The notes beneath the pieces were generated by a model. The model worked only from the letters and a program-made list of their open reading frames with translations. It searched no databases and had not been told where the DNA came from. This document shows, piece after piece, positions 45,782-54,456 of a stretch of 64,000 nucleotides of DNA. Location of the stretch: the NCBI RefSeq assembly GCF_008728635.1, contig NZ_CP044285.1:1736001-1800000 (forward strand), written 5' to 3'. Both the position numbers and the translations under genes were made by a program. Each line of letters begins with the position of its first letter. Within the stretch, counting starts at the first letter, position 1. The stretch comes from Hymenobacter baengnokdamensis (GTDB lineage Bacteria > Bacteroidota > Bacteroidia > Cytophagales > Hymenobacteraceae).

Positions 45782-46731
45782 TCATCCTCGCTGCGCCGCC
45801 AGATTCTCCACCCGCGGCCACCACTCTCGCACTTTCGGCAGCCGCAACTGCTGCCCATTAAAGCGTTGCACCCCGTACTCGTGCCCGCCCAGCTCCCCGA
45901 ACCCCTCCGCTACCCGCACCCGGTAGTCCCCATCAATCCAGAATAGGTGCCGGTCAAACGCCCGGTGCAGGTTCGGGCACAACGCCAGCCCATTACCTAT
46001 GCTATCATCGTGGCTCACTGCCCAGGGCACGATGTGGCAGGCATCGAGTAGGGGAGTGGCCCCCGTCGTACTCACTAGCTGCAAGCCCGACACCGCGCAC
46101 GTTGATTGGTACGCCTTCATTATCCCACGGCTAAACCCCGCGCTGCGCACCAGCACCTCTGTTTCGTCCACCACGTTCACCACCCGGTTATACACGGCCG
46201 CAGGCTCCTCCAGCATCTGCCGCCCCAACTCATCCAGCTTTTCCTGCCCCGCCTGCGGCCGGAAGTACTTCTTCGTCAACGGGAAGTGGCGCGTCAGCAG
46301 CGCCTGCCGAATATCCTCCCGCGCCACCGGCTGCAACATCAGTTCCCACAGCGCCGCATCCAGCGAAGCGTAGGCAATAACCTCCCGCAAGTGCCCAAAG
46401 CTGCGCACCGAATTCGACGCGGTCAGTACCAACTCCTTACCCGGCCAGGCATGCAAATGCCAGAACTTGTCGCCCTTTAAGTGATAAAACGGCAACTGGA
46501 ACGGACAAGCCGCGTACGCCGGCCCCGGACTTAGCAGTACGCCTTGAAAGCCGCAATCAGCTCCGGTGTAATCGCAATCCGGTTGTCCTGAATCAGCCCT
46601 TCCTCTACCCCCTCCAGCACGGCCAACAGTAGCGCCGGCTTGTAGGGCGATTCTAATTTTGCTCCGTCAACCTTCTCCGAATCTACTCTTAGCTTAACAA
46701 GTCGTTTCCGGTACGAAGTGAGATAATCCAT
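45782..46731 (-). pseudogene. Second HNH endonuclease copy, frameshifted
   Basis: Nearly the same sequence as the intact gene at 33809-34762, in the same orientation. Residues 1-66 (MDYLTSYRKRLVKLR...) are read from 46731, then the frame is lost at about 46533, where the intact copy has 7 extra bases between CAG triplets (CAGCAGCTGGCAG becomes CAGCAG in effect). The second part is open to 45782 and keeps all HNH residues (DACHIVPWA, NLHRAFDRHLF). The C-terminal half could still be made from an internal start. Confidence 0.88.
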
Positions 46732-46840
46732 AAGGAATAGGCCGCGCTACTGAATAAGCCACGCAAGTAACGTTCAGTCATCCTTTTCTCATCAAAAAAG
46801 ACCTGCCCCGCAACTCACAAGCAGCTTTTCGCTCCGCCTT

Positions 46841-47137
46841 ATGCTTGCTTCTACCCCTCTGCTCGAACTCACGGCGCTGGTCCAGGGCACCTTCACCAAC
46901 GCCGAGGGAGCCAAGCTCTTCGCGGCGCTAGCTCCCGCCGTGGCCGCTGGGCAGGTGGTGCGCTTATCACTGCATCACGCTACCCCTATGTCCACGTCCT
47001 TTCTAAATTCCTCCTTCGGCGCGCTGATTGACCAGTATGGCCTACCTGCCGTGCAGCACAGCTTACGGCTGACCAACTACTTGCCCTCACACGCCAGCTG
47101 CATCAAAAACTACCTCGATACTTACCTGCTCCCGTAG
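46841..47137 (+). CDS. STAS-like domain protein (DUF4325)
   Basis: 98 residues. The motif STSFLNSSFGALIDQYG (about 51-67) matches the STAS-like DUF4325 pattern, a fold that in other settings pairs with histidine-kinase-like ATPases. No such partner is adjacent here. It is probably a stand-alone regulator or a remnant of a sensory module. Confidence 0.65.
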   Translation: MLASTPLLELTALVQGTFTNAEGAKLFAALAPAVAAGQVVRLSLHHATPMSTSFLNSSFGALIDQYGLPAVQHSLRLTNYLPSHASCIKNYLDTYLLP

Positions 47138-47192
47138 TGCCAGCCGCATCCACAATATCAAAAACCACGCAGTAGCTTCTGCGTTTGCGTTT

Positions 47193-47232
47193 CATTTCTA
47201 AAAGTTGTGGTATTTAACAACTTTTAGAAATG
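47193..47232. repeat. 16-base perfect inverted repeat with 8-base loop
   Basis: CATTTCTAAAAGTTGT (47193-47208), loop GGTATTTA, and ACAACTTTTAGAAATG (47217-47232). It is AT-rich and without a T-tail, so unlike a terminator; it could be a protein-binding site or the end of a small mobile repeat. Confidence 0.8.
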
Positions 47233-47326
47233 AGTTGCCTCTCCCTTCCGTTCCCGCTTCGCTGCCCAAGGCATCGTTTCCAGCTACGAGCTGCACTAGG
47301 CCTTCCTCACCAACTCCTGCTGCCTC

Positions 47327-47725
47327 ATGATTGACAAAATAGCCTGGTTGCACCTGCACGCCGGCCAACTGCTCAGCACCCGCAGCCGCGGCAAAGACCG
47401 CTACTACCTGCCCGGCGGCAAGCGCGAGCACGGCGAAACCGATGCCCAAACCCTGCTGCGCGAAATCCAGGAAGAGCTCACCGTGCGGCTCGACCCCACT
47501 AGTCTAACCCACGCCGGTACCTTCGAAGCCCCTGCCCACGGCCACCCCGCCGGCGTGCTCGTGCGCATGAGTTGCTACTGGGCCCAGCGCTACCTCGGCA
47601 CCATCCAGCCCGCCGCCGAAATTGAGGAGGTGGTCTGGCTCACCTACCGCCACCGCCCCCAGGTGTCGGCCGTCGACCAGCTCATCTTCGACTGGCTCCA
47701 CCAGCAGCACCTGCTAGCCGAGTAG
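47327..47725 (+). CDS. Nudix hydrolase
   Basis: 132 residues. The Nudix box is visible as GGKREHGETDAQTLLREIQEEL (about 26-47), fitting G-x5-E-x7-R-E-x2-E-E-x. Nudix enzymes hydrolyse nucleoside diphosphate-linked substrates; the particular substrate cannot be told. It appears to be a single-gene unit. Confidence 0.85.
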   Translation: MIDKIAWLHLHAGQLLSTRSRGKDRYYLPGGKREHGETDAQTLLREIQEELTVRLDPTSLTHAGTFEAPAHGHPAGVLVRMSCYWAQRYLGTIQPAAEIEEVVWLTYRHRPQVSAVDQLIFDWLHQQHLLAE

Positions 47726-47930
47726 CCTATGCTAAAGCAGCGTGGCGGCCACCAAAGCCCGCTAGAGCGGTTTCGGAGTTGGTATCCACGAGATGCTGTG
47801 CTAAAATAGTGGCCTGATAGGCAACCCTTTTAGTACAGTATCCTATCTAAAGCAACCCCCATACGGCTAGGCTGAGCTACCACGCAACCAGTCCTTGACT
47901 GTCCCTTACGCCATCGGGGGAAGCCGCCTC

Positions 47931-48323
47931 CTACACCATGTAAAACTCCCAGGCGATTCGGTCGGGGTCTTTAAAGGCCACGTACTTCATCGGCCCCACG
48001 GTGTCTTGCTTTACGCCGGTGTTCTCCACCCCGGCCGCCTGTAAAGCGTCGGCTACCCGGTGCAGCTCGGCCTCGTCTTCGCAGGAAATGGCGATGTGGT
48101 CGAGGCCCACGTTGAAGGGCGTGAAGGTGCTGCCCCCGGGGTAGGTGGGCTGCGCCTGCTTAAAGCCCAGGAACGTTGTTCCTATCAGGAAGCCCAGTAT
48201 TTCGGGCGTCTCCAGGGCGATAGGTAAGCCCAGCAGGTCATGGTAAAACGCCTTAGCACGGGCAAAGTCGGTGGTGCGCAGGGCGACGTGCGCCAAGCCC
48301 TTGGTTTTTGGTTGAATAGCCAT
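47931..48323 (-). CDS. VOC/glyoxalase-family protein
   Basis: 130 residues from the ATG at 48323 (MAIQPKTKGLAHVALRTTD). Two beta-alpha-beta-beta-beta modules are seen: LAHVALRTTDFARAKAFYHDLLGL and LDHIAISCEDEAELHRVADAL. The candidate metal ligands are His in LAHVAL and LDHIAI, and Glu in IAWEFYM. The reaction is not determinable; this superfamily includes glyoxalases, dioxygenases and resistance proteins. Confidence 0.82.
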   Translation of the reverse strand: MAIQPKTKGLAHVALRTTDFARAKAFYHDLLGLPIALETPEILGFLIGTTFLGFKQAQPTYPGGSTFTPFNVGLDHIAISCEDEAELHRVADALQAAGVENTGVKQDTVGPMKYVAFKDPDRIAWEFYMV

Positions 48324-48568
48324 GAATAAAGAAAAAGAAAGAAAAGCGGTGGCCCTCTTTAACGGTAAATCGGGGACGTTAGCTAGCCGGCCTTCCAAAC
48401 CTGAGCCGGTCGCCCTACAGCGCCCCCACCCGATAAACGTAGCTTGGCTGCTGGCTAGCCTGAACTTGTGTGGGACAACCAAGTTATGGTCCCGGTTTTA
48501 GGCGGCAGCTACAGGGCTATGCTACTCAAAAAACCGCTCCAACCCTTCACTCAACCAGCAAACAACTG

Positions 48569-49348
48569 ATGAAATCTATTCTCCTCCTCACGGCCGCCCT
48601 GGCGGCTTTTGCCCTGCAAGCCCCGGCCCAAACTGCCACCACGCCGCGCGCGGCCGCCGACCAGATTGCCACCAGTAAAGGCCCGCTCACGGTGCAGCCC
48701 ATCACGCACGGCAGCGTGGTGTTCACCTGGAGCGGCAAGACTATCTACGTGGACCCCTACGGCGGGGCAGCAGCTTATGCCGGGCTAGCTGCGCCCGATG
48801 TCATCCTCATCACCGACATCCACGGCGACCACCTCGACCCCAAGACGCTAGCCGGCCTCTCCGTGAGCAAAGCCCTGATGATAGTGCCCCAAGCCGTGGC
48901 CGAGAAGCTGCCCGCCGAGTACAAGCCGCAGGTGCGCATCCTGCGCAACGGACAGAAGCTCGACACGCTGGGGATGAGCGTGTCGGCCATTCCCATGTAC
49001 AACCTGCCCGAAGCAGCCGACGCGCCGCATACCAAAGGCCGGGGCAACGGCTACGTATTAAACCTGGGCGGCAAAAACGTGTACCTGTCCGGCGACACGG
49101 AAGACATCCCTGAAATGCGCGCCCTCCAGCACATCGACGTGGCCTTCGTGTGCATGAACCTGCCCTATACTATGGACGTGAACCAAGCCGCACAAGCAGT
49201 GCTGGCCTTCAAGCCCAGCATTGTGTACCCCTACCACTACCGGGGCCAAAGCGGCCTGAGCGATGTGGCCGCCTTCAAGAAAACGGTGAACGCAGCCAAC
49301 AAGAAAATCGACGTGCGCCTGCGCAACTGGTACCCGGCGGCCCAGTAA
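48569..49348 (+). CDS. Periplasmic metallo-beta-lactamase-fold hydrolase
   Basis: 259 residues from the ATG at 48569. It has a signal peptide (about 1-20, ending QAPAQ) and a metallo-hydrolase core with the zinc motif DIHGDHLD (about 75-82), SGDTEDIPE (about 176-184) and the final His in YPYHYRGQ. It resembles UPF0173-type MBL hydrolases. The start was chosen because the longer frame lacks a signal peptide. A strong terminator follows. Confidence 0.82.
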   Translation: MKSILLLTAALAAFALQAPAQTATTPRAAADQIATSKGPLTVQPITHGSVVFTWSGKTIYVDPYGGAAAYAGLAAPDVILITDIHGDHLDPKTLAGLSVSKALMIVPQAVAEKLPAEYKPQVRILRNGQKLDTLGMSVSAIPMYNLPEAADAPHTKGRGNGYVLNLGGKNVYLSGDTEDIPEMRALQHIDVAFVCMNLPYTMDVNQAAQAVLAFKPSIVYPYHYRGQSGLSDVAAFKKTVNAANKKIDVRLRNWYPAAQ

Positions 49349-49366
49349 GGCAACACTTACTAACTG

Positions 49367-49397
49367 AAACGAGCGGACCAGTTGGCCCGCTCGTTTT
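49367..49397 (+). terminator. Terminator after MBL-fold gene
   Basis: AAACGAGCGG and CCGCTCGTTTT arms. A very similar hairpin occurs at 51469-51499. Confidence 0.88.
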
Positions 49398-49560
49398 GGT
49401 TTCACCCCATCTGGCTGCTTTTACCCCTAGTACTTCCCCTCCGAACTGGACCACCTTGAATTCTCTTTGCTGAGGGTAATTGTGGCCCTATTGCTTACTA
49501 TACCCGGTGCCGTTGCGCAAGGAACCAGCGCCCCCTGCCCCCGGACGCGAGGAGTACTGC

Positions 49561-50319
49561 TCACGCCCGCTCCGCTACCAGCCGGTACAGGTCTTGGGCA
49601 TTTTCAAACGCGGCACCCATAGTATTGTTGAAGTAGGCATACACGTCTTTCCCCTCCTGGAGGTAGTCGTGTATCTGCTCGGCCTGGTCGTGCAGAAAGT
49701 CGCGCTCGTAGGACTCGCGGTAGTTTCCCTGCGGGCCGTGGAAGCGCATATAAACAAAGTCTGCCCCCTCGTTGAGCTGGGCGTTTCGGGCGGGACCTTT
49801 GTCGTGCAGCACGAGGCTAGCGCCGTGGTGGTCCAGCATCTCAAACGCATCCTCTGCATACCAGCTTGGGTGGCGAAACTCCACCGCTTTGCGCCACTCG
49901 TGGGCGGGGTCTGCCGCCGCAAGCGCCTGCAAGAGGGCACTGACCGTCTTTAGCTGGCGAATGGTGTTGCTGGGCGGGAACTGAAGGAGCAGGCAGCCCT
50001 TTTTGGGGCCCAACTCACGTGCTGCCTCTAGAAAGCGGACAAGGCCGGAGAGGTCCTCGGCAAGCGTCTTGGTGTGCGTGATATCGCGCCACAGCTTGAG
50101 GGTAAAGTCAAACGCCGGGCCGGTTTCCGCGGCCCAGGTCGCAAACGTTTTGGGCTGGGGGATGCGGTAGAAGGTGCTGTTAATCTCAACCGAGTTAAAC
50201 AGGGTGGCATAGTAGGTGAAGCGGCTCGTCGCCTGGTAGGCCTCCGGAAAGGTGGCCTTGGGACCGGGCACGACGATGCCGCTGGTGCCCGTGCGCAGGG
50301 TGCCAAGGAGGGACGGCAT
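49561..50319 (-). CDS. DUF72 family protein
   Basis: 252 residues, the normal length for the family. The TIM-barrel-like DUF72 signature is seen in the early GTSGIVVPG motif, FNSVEINSTFYRIP (about 41-54), EFRHPSWY (about 146-153) and VYMRFHGPQG (about 188-197). The biochemical role is unknown in general, although residues point to an enzyme. It is not linked to its neighbours by operon structure. Confidence 0.87.
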   Translation of the reverse strand: MPSLLGTLRTGTSGIVVPGPKATFPEAYQATSRFTYYATLFNSVEINSTFYRIPQPKTFATWAAETGPAFDFTLKLWRDITHTKTLAEDLSGLVRFLEAARELGPKKGCLLLQFPPSNTIRQLKTVSALLQALAAADPAHEWRKAVEFRHPSWYAEDAFEMLDHHGASLVLHDKGPARNAQLNEGADFVYMRFHGPQGNYRESYERDFLHDQAEQIHDYLQEGKDVYAYFNNTMGAAFENAQDLYRLVAERA

Positions 50320-50346
50320 GGGAAGCAGGTAGACGAAAGTTTCGGG

Positions 50347-50503
50347 GTATAACGTGCCACGCTGCCTCGGCGTTTTACCCCAGGCGCATCTTCACGGGGT
50401 CCCAAAGCAAAGACTTTCGACGCTAGCAAGTGCCACGAGTACACCGTGGCCATCGACCGCAACAACGTCATCACCGCCACTGATACCGACCGGAGCGACT
50501 AGC
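50347..50503 (+). pseudogene. Possible 3' remnant of an unidentified gene
   Basis: The frame open after 50350 reads KTFDASKCHEYTVAIDRNN and stops at about 50503, next to the IS982 left end. It has no start codon and may be the tail of a gene otherwise lost. Confidence 0.2.
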
Positions 50504-50528
50504 TAACCTGACGAGCTTTTGCAAATGC

Positions 50529-51465
50529 TTAGCTAACCCAAGTTGCGGCGTAGTAGGGGCATAAAAAAGTCTGTTCGGCGTGAACAGGCTAGGTTTGGGT
50601 CTCTGACCTCCCAAATCCCTACTGACCATGCGCGAACAGACCGTTGCAATGTACTGCGTACTTGATGATTTAATTCGCTTTACCCGCCCTGCCGGCACGC
50701 TACCACCGTCTTCGGCCCGGCGCTTGACCGATGCCCAGGTGCTGACGACGGCCCTGGTAGCTGCCCGCTTTTTCGGCGGCAACCTGGTCGTGGCCAAGCA
50801 CTACATGGAGCAGCACTGGGGTCAGAACCAGTTGGATAAGAGCGGCTTTACCCGTCGCCTGCACGCGCTCACTGATACGCTGCTGGCCCTGTTCGCTCTG
50901 GTGGGCGAGGTGCTCAGCCCGCTACGTGCTGGACTCCTTTCCGGTGGCCGTGTGTCATAACACGCGTATTCCACGCTGTAAGTTGCTGACGGGTAAGGCG
51001 TATCACGGCCGCTGTGCCAGCAAGCGTAGCTGGTTTTACGGCCTCAAGGTGCAGGTGGTGGCCACCAGCGACGGCCTACCGGTCGAGTTCTACCTGCATG
51101 CCGGCGCTGAGTCGGAGCAGACCGGCCGGCGCGGCCTGGCGCTGGACCTGCCCGCAGGTAGCGTGCTCTACACCGATGCTGGCTACACCGACTACGGGGC
51201 GGAAGACCTGTTCAACGAGGCCAGCGGGAGCCAGCAGCAAACCGCCCGCCGCCAGAATAGCAAACGGCCCCGTCATCCGGCACAACGCTTTCTGATACAG
51301 TATTTTCGCAAGGGTATCGAAACCTGTTTCAGCCAACTCACCGCTCGCTTTCCCAAGCAGATTCACGCCGTAACGGCCGCGGGCTTTGCCCTAAAAATCG
51401 CGCTCTTCATCTTTGCGCACGTCCTGGACCGAGTCGGCCTATAGTCCGCAACTTGAGTTAGCTAA
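50529..51465 (+). mobile_element. IS982-family insertion sequence (decayed)
   Basis: 937 bases between 20-base inverted repeats TTAGCTAACYCAAGTTGCGG (50529-50548 and 51446-51465, one mismatch). The transposase is frameshifted. Confidence 0.85.
50628..51444 (+). pseudogene. IS982 transposase, frameshifted
   Basis: The first part (from ATG 50628, ending about 50920) gives MREQTVAMYCVLDDLIRF...; the second continues in the next frame from about 50920 with YVLDSFPVAVCHNTRI. The triad is complete across the two parts: Asp in VLDSFPV, Asp in LYTDAGYTDYG and Glu in RKGIETCFSQL. A programmed shift is not typical for IS982, so the element is probably inactive. Confidence 0.85.
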
Positions 51466-51468
51466 ATC

Positions 51469-51499
51469 AAAACGAGCGGACCATCTAGCCCGCTCGTTT
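51469..51499 (-). terminator. Terminator of the M15 peptidase operon
   Basis: AAACGAGCGG-type hairpin arms (AAAACGAGCGG and CCGCTCGTTT), T-rich end on the - transcript. Confidence 0.82.
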
Positions 51500-51509
51500 C
51501 GTTTAAACC

Positions 51510-51932
51510 CTACACCTCAAAGTGCGGCCGGTCCTTAAATCCCGGCCAGTCGCCGCCCCAGTGCACTCGCACGTCCGCCGCCTTCATCAACCGCGCAAAC
51601 TTGCTCAGCAGCTCCGGCGACCAGCTCGTCGTGCCATCCGGCAGCAGAAACGCCACATCCAGCGCCTTACTCGGCAGCTCGTTGTGCTTCGACTCGCCCC
51701 CGCGCTTGTACGTCACGATGGGCCCCGGTGCCGACCGCCCGTGCGTGTACAACTCGTCCTGCTCTTGCACCGACCGGTACCCCTCGCTCACAAATGGCCG
51801 TCCCAGCACCACCAAGATGGGGTCGCCGAGCCACCGTCGCAGTGCCACCGCGTAGGCTTCCGCCAGCTCCGGCCGCACCGAGGCCAGCCGCGCTACCTGC
51901 CGCGCTGCCTGAGCCTTAGTTAGCGCCACCAT
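51510..51932 (-). CDS. M15-type peptidoglycan peptidase (phage endolysin)
   Basis: 140 residues. Metal and catalytic motifs typical of L-alanyl-D-glutamate/DD-peptidases of the M15 class: EGYRSVQEQDELYTHGR (about 50-66), SKHNELPSKALDVAF (His and Asp ligands, about 81-95) and the final WGGDWPGFKDRPHFEV. It would cut peptide stems of peptidoglycan at phage release. It overlaps the holin-like gene by 17 bases, so they are coupled. Confidence 0.85.
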   Translation of the reverse strand: MVALTKAQAARQVARLASVRPELAEAYAVALRRWLGDPILVVLGRPFVSEGYRSVQEQDELYTHGRSAPGPIVTYKRGGESKHNELPSKALDVAFLLPDGTTSWSPELLSKFARLMKAADVRVHWGGDWPGFKDRPHFEV

Positions 51933-52212
51933 CGCTCCCCCTTTCTGCGGTTGGCTGCGTCGGCAGCGTACTCATCGGCAGCGCCTCGGCCGACACTTTG
52001 ACTACCGATTCCGGCTTTTGCAACGCCTTGCGCACCGTCGCCCAGATGGTCACCAGCGCCACCAGCCCCTGAATAATCAGGTGCCCGTAGTTCTCGATGG
52101 CATCCGGATTCGGCGGCGTCAGCTGCACGCTCGCTACCTGCCCCAGCAGTGCCGTCAGCATAATGTGGGCAAAGTGCCCAGTCTTCGTGCTACTAAACAT
52201 ATCCAGTCTCAT
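51916..52212 (-). CDS. Holin-like membrane protein
   Basis: 98 residues. One hydrophobic segment (about 15-30) and a second, amphipathic or membrane helix (about 43-62, GHLIIQGLVALVTIWATV), then a charged tail. Located directly upstream of, and overlapping, the M15 peptidase gene on the same strand, as holins often are. This is inferred from topology and context. Confidence 0.65.
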   Translation of the reverse strand: MRLDMFSSTKTGHFAHIMLTALLGQVASVQLTPPNPDAIENYGHLIIQGLVALVTIWATVRKALQKPESVVKVSAEALPMSTLPTQPTAERGSDGGAN

Positions 52213-53622
52213 AAGTGAAAGTTGTTGGTTGTTCGCACAAATTTATAATAAGGTTGCCTATATGTTGTCAAAATAGTACATAATTTCATTTTTCCTGATT
52301 TGTATAAAACAGAGAATCGTATCGGGTCAAGTAAGCAGTAGTTGGGGCTGCCCCCGGCCCTCCGCTTTGCTGCGGGTCGGGGTCGGGCTATCCGCCACTT
52401 CGCTGCGCTACGGCCCTGCGGGCAGCCTCCCGTTGGTCGGCTCGGCTACTATCCCTCAGCCGGGCCATGCTGCCCGGGCGGGGCCGGGGGCCAGCCGCCT
52501 ACCCACTACCTCTGCGCTGGCCCCCGACCCCGCCCGACCACCGGCATAGCAGCTACCCCACCACCCGGCCCCACCAGCTCCTGCCGATACCCGGCGTCAA
52601 CCCTAGCGCCAGCCTCCGCGTCGCCTACCGCCCCACCGTTCCCCTCCCTTTGCTGCGCGCTGGTCGGGGCCCGGCCGGGCGTCCGGCCCCCCAAACCAGC
52701 CCCCGGCCCAGCCCCTTCGCGTTGCTGCGGGCCCCGGCCTCTTCCTCCGCGTCCGCCCAGACGCCCGCCCCCGCGCCGGCCGGCACGCCCCCTGGCCTGC
52801 TACCCACTAGCTCCCCACGTCAGGCAGCGTGCCGGCCCCTCCCAAACTACGCTCCGGCGCCAGCCAGGGCCTTCACTCCCTGCGCTCCCTCCGCGACGCG
52901 GCGCTACGTTCATTCGTCGCTTCTCTGCGTTGCGCTCCTCATTCTCTACGCTTGCTGCGCTCCAGTCGCTTCGGTCGTTGCAGCCCTGGCCCGCCCCTCT
53001 GCCCATCGCACCGAGTCAGCTGCTACCCCCGCTTCATCTGCTACTCCCCATTCGCCAGCCAGCCGCACCGCCCCCGTGCAGCCCGCCAGCCCCTTAACCC
53101 ACCACGGGCAGCCCGGCGGCACCCCCGCGTACCCACCGCCCCAGCGCAGGCCACCGCCCACCAGCCGCTACCCCCTCCGCAGCGCGGCAGCCAGCGCCTC
53201 TCCCCACCGCACGACTAAGGCCCGCTTCGCGGAGTATTAAGTGGGGGCGGCCCCCCACACCCCCTATCAGCATGCCCCGGCTAACGCCCGGTCATCTTCC
53301 TCGGGCCCTCCCCAGAACCTCCCGCACCGCCCTCATAAGGCGCCCTTCGGGCAGTGTCTAGTGGGGGCCTCAGCCCGTCCCCCACACCCCCAGGGCAAGG
53401 TATTCAGCTCTCGTTGGTCTGTTGCTCCTTTAGCACTTTTTTCGGTAAAGCGCTCGTGTTGTTGGTGTAAAACTATTGCATTTATTGTTGCACATTAGTT
53501 GCTAAGTTATGCAACATATTCGCACATATTGCGTATATTTGTAAGGTAGTTAGGAAGGGCCTGGCTACCCGCCCCACCGGAGGCCTACGGCGCGGGGCAC
53601 CTCACGGCTAACACTTGCAGCC
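52213..53622. other. 1.4 kb GC-rich non-coding stretch with hairpins and promoter
   Basis: The AT-rich start (52213-52340) could be the holin promoter. Bases 52340-53400 are C-rich with many open frames but Pro/Arg-rich nonsense, so I treat it as non-coding. Two related blocks each hold a GTGGGGGC...CCCCCAC hairpin (53241-53258 and 53361-53385). The final part (53470-53560) is AT-rich with TGTTGCA and TGCAACA inverted pairs and a promoter motif. Confidence 0.5.
53534..53541 (+). promoter_or_regulatory. Promoter -7 element TATATTTG
   Basis: TATATTTG matches the Bacteroidota TAnnTTTG core and lies 81 bases before the first gene of the small-gene cluster at 53623. Confidence 0.45.
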
Positions 53623-54021
53623 ATGCTTACCTCCGTTCAGTTCACCCAGCTAGCCCAGGCCGCTTGGCCCGGCACCACCTTCTTTGCCTCCATTGTCAGC
53701 TACCGTAGCGCCTGCGGTCATGCTACTACTACCTACCGGGCTAGCTACCACCCCGGCGAGGCGGGCAGCCGGTGCTTTCAAGAGGAGCGTCCGTGTCCCT
53801 TTGCCGCCGTGCTGGCCGCTGTGCAGGCTGCCGCCGCCGCTGGCCTTGCCGTATGCGTGTCCAGTGCTGGCGCAATAGTGGCCCAGGCCGAGTACCTGTT
53901 TGCCGGTGGTTCAGTCCCCGCGTTGCCCGTTGTGGTGTGCGCTAGCTGCGGCGAAGGCCGCGACCACTTCGGCGAGTGTGGGTGCTCCTACGTGCCGCTC
54001 ACCCACTATGCCCATGCCTAG
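53623..54021 (+). CDS. Cys-rich small protein of element early region
   Basis: 132 residues. It contains a zinc-knuckle-like end (CASCGEGRDHFGECGC, about 107-122) and a FTQLAQAAWPG start. It looks distantly related to the split gene at 54270 (shared F-x-Q-x-A-x-A start, Cys-x8-Cys and AL/VL-AAVQ). First gene of a cluster behind the promoter at 53534. Function is unknown. Confidence 0.55.
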   Translation: MLTSVQFTQLAQAAWPGTTFFASIVSYRSACGHATTTYRASYHPGEAGSRCFQEERPCPFAAVLAAVQAAAAAGLAVCVSSAGAIVAQAEYLFAGGSVPALPVVVCASCGEGRDHFGECGCSYVPLTHYAHA

Positions 54022-54220
54022 GCTTGCTACCCCGCCTGCCGCTCCCACTACGGGGGCGGCCCAGCCGGAAGCCGCCCAACGCGCCCGCATTAAAGAGTTG
54101 CTGGCCCGCCTCGATAAGCAGGCCGCCCCGTCCCAGCGTCCCTACTACCTGGCTCCGCCCAGCGCTGGCCCGCTCGATGAGCCTGCCACTGACCCTTGCC
54201 ACTGGCAAGGTTTCCTCTAG
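54008..54220 (+). CDS. Small Ala/Pro-rich protein
   Basis: 70 residues from the ATG at 54008, which overlaps the 3' end of the upstream gene by 14 bases. It has a helical middle (QRARIKELLARLDKQ) and a C-terminal CHWQGFL. No family is recognised; the overlap favours translation coupling. Confidence 0.45.
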   Translation: MPMPRLATPPAAPTTGAAQPEAAQRARIKELLARLDKQAAPSQRPYYLAPPSAGPLDEPATDPCHWQGFL

Positions 54221-54456
54221 TCATTCGGCCCGCGCCCATCGGTGGGGCGGGCCACTCTAGCCCTCTAGCATGATTGCCCGCCTCAGTCCCAGCTTTTCGC
54301 AGGTGGCCGCCGCCTGCTTTCCCTTGCCCGGCTGCTCGGTGCGCGGCTACGCCAGTGCCCGCGGCACTCGCTACGCGCTCACCGTCAGTACCCCGCCCGA
54401 TTCAGGCTGCCCTGGCCACTATCACGGTACCGGTGCCACCTGCTACGAAGCCCTAG

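Noticed and set aside
52342..53240. Long overlapping open frames of 251 and 257 residues
   Set aside because: Products are Pro/Arg/Ala-rich with no order; several frames are open at once because of GC-rich composition, and no motif is seen.
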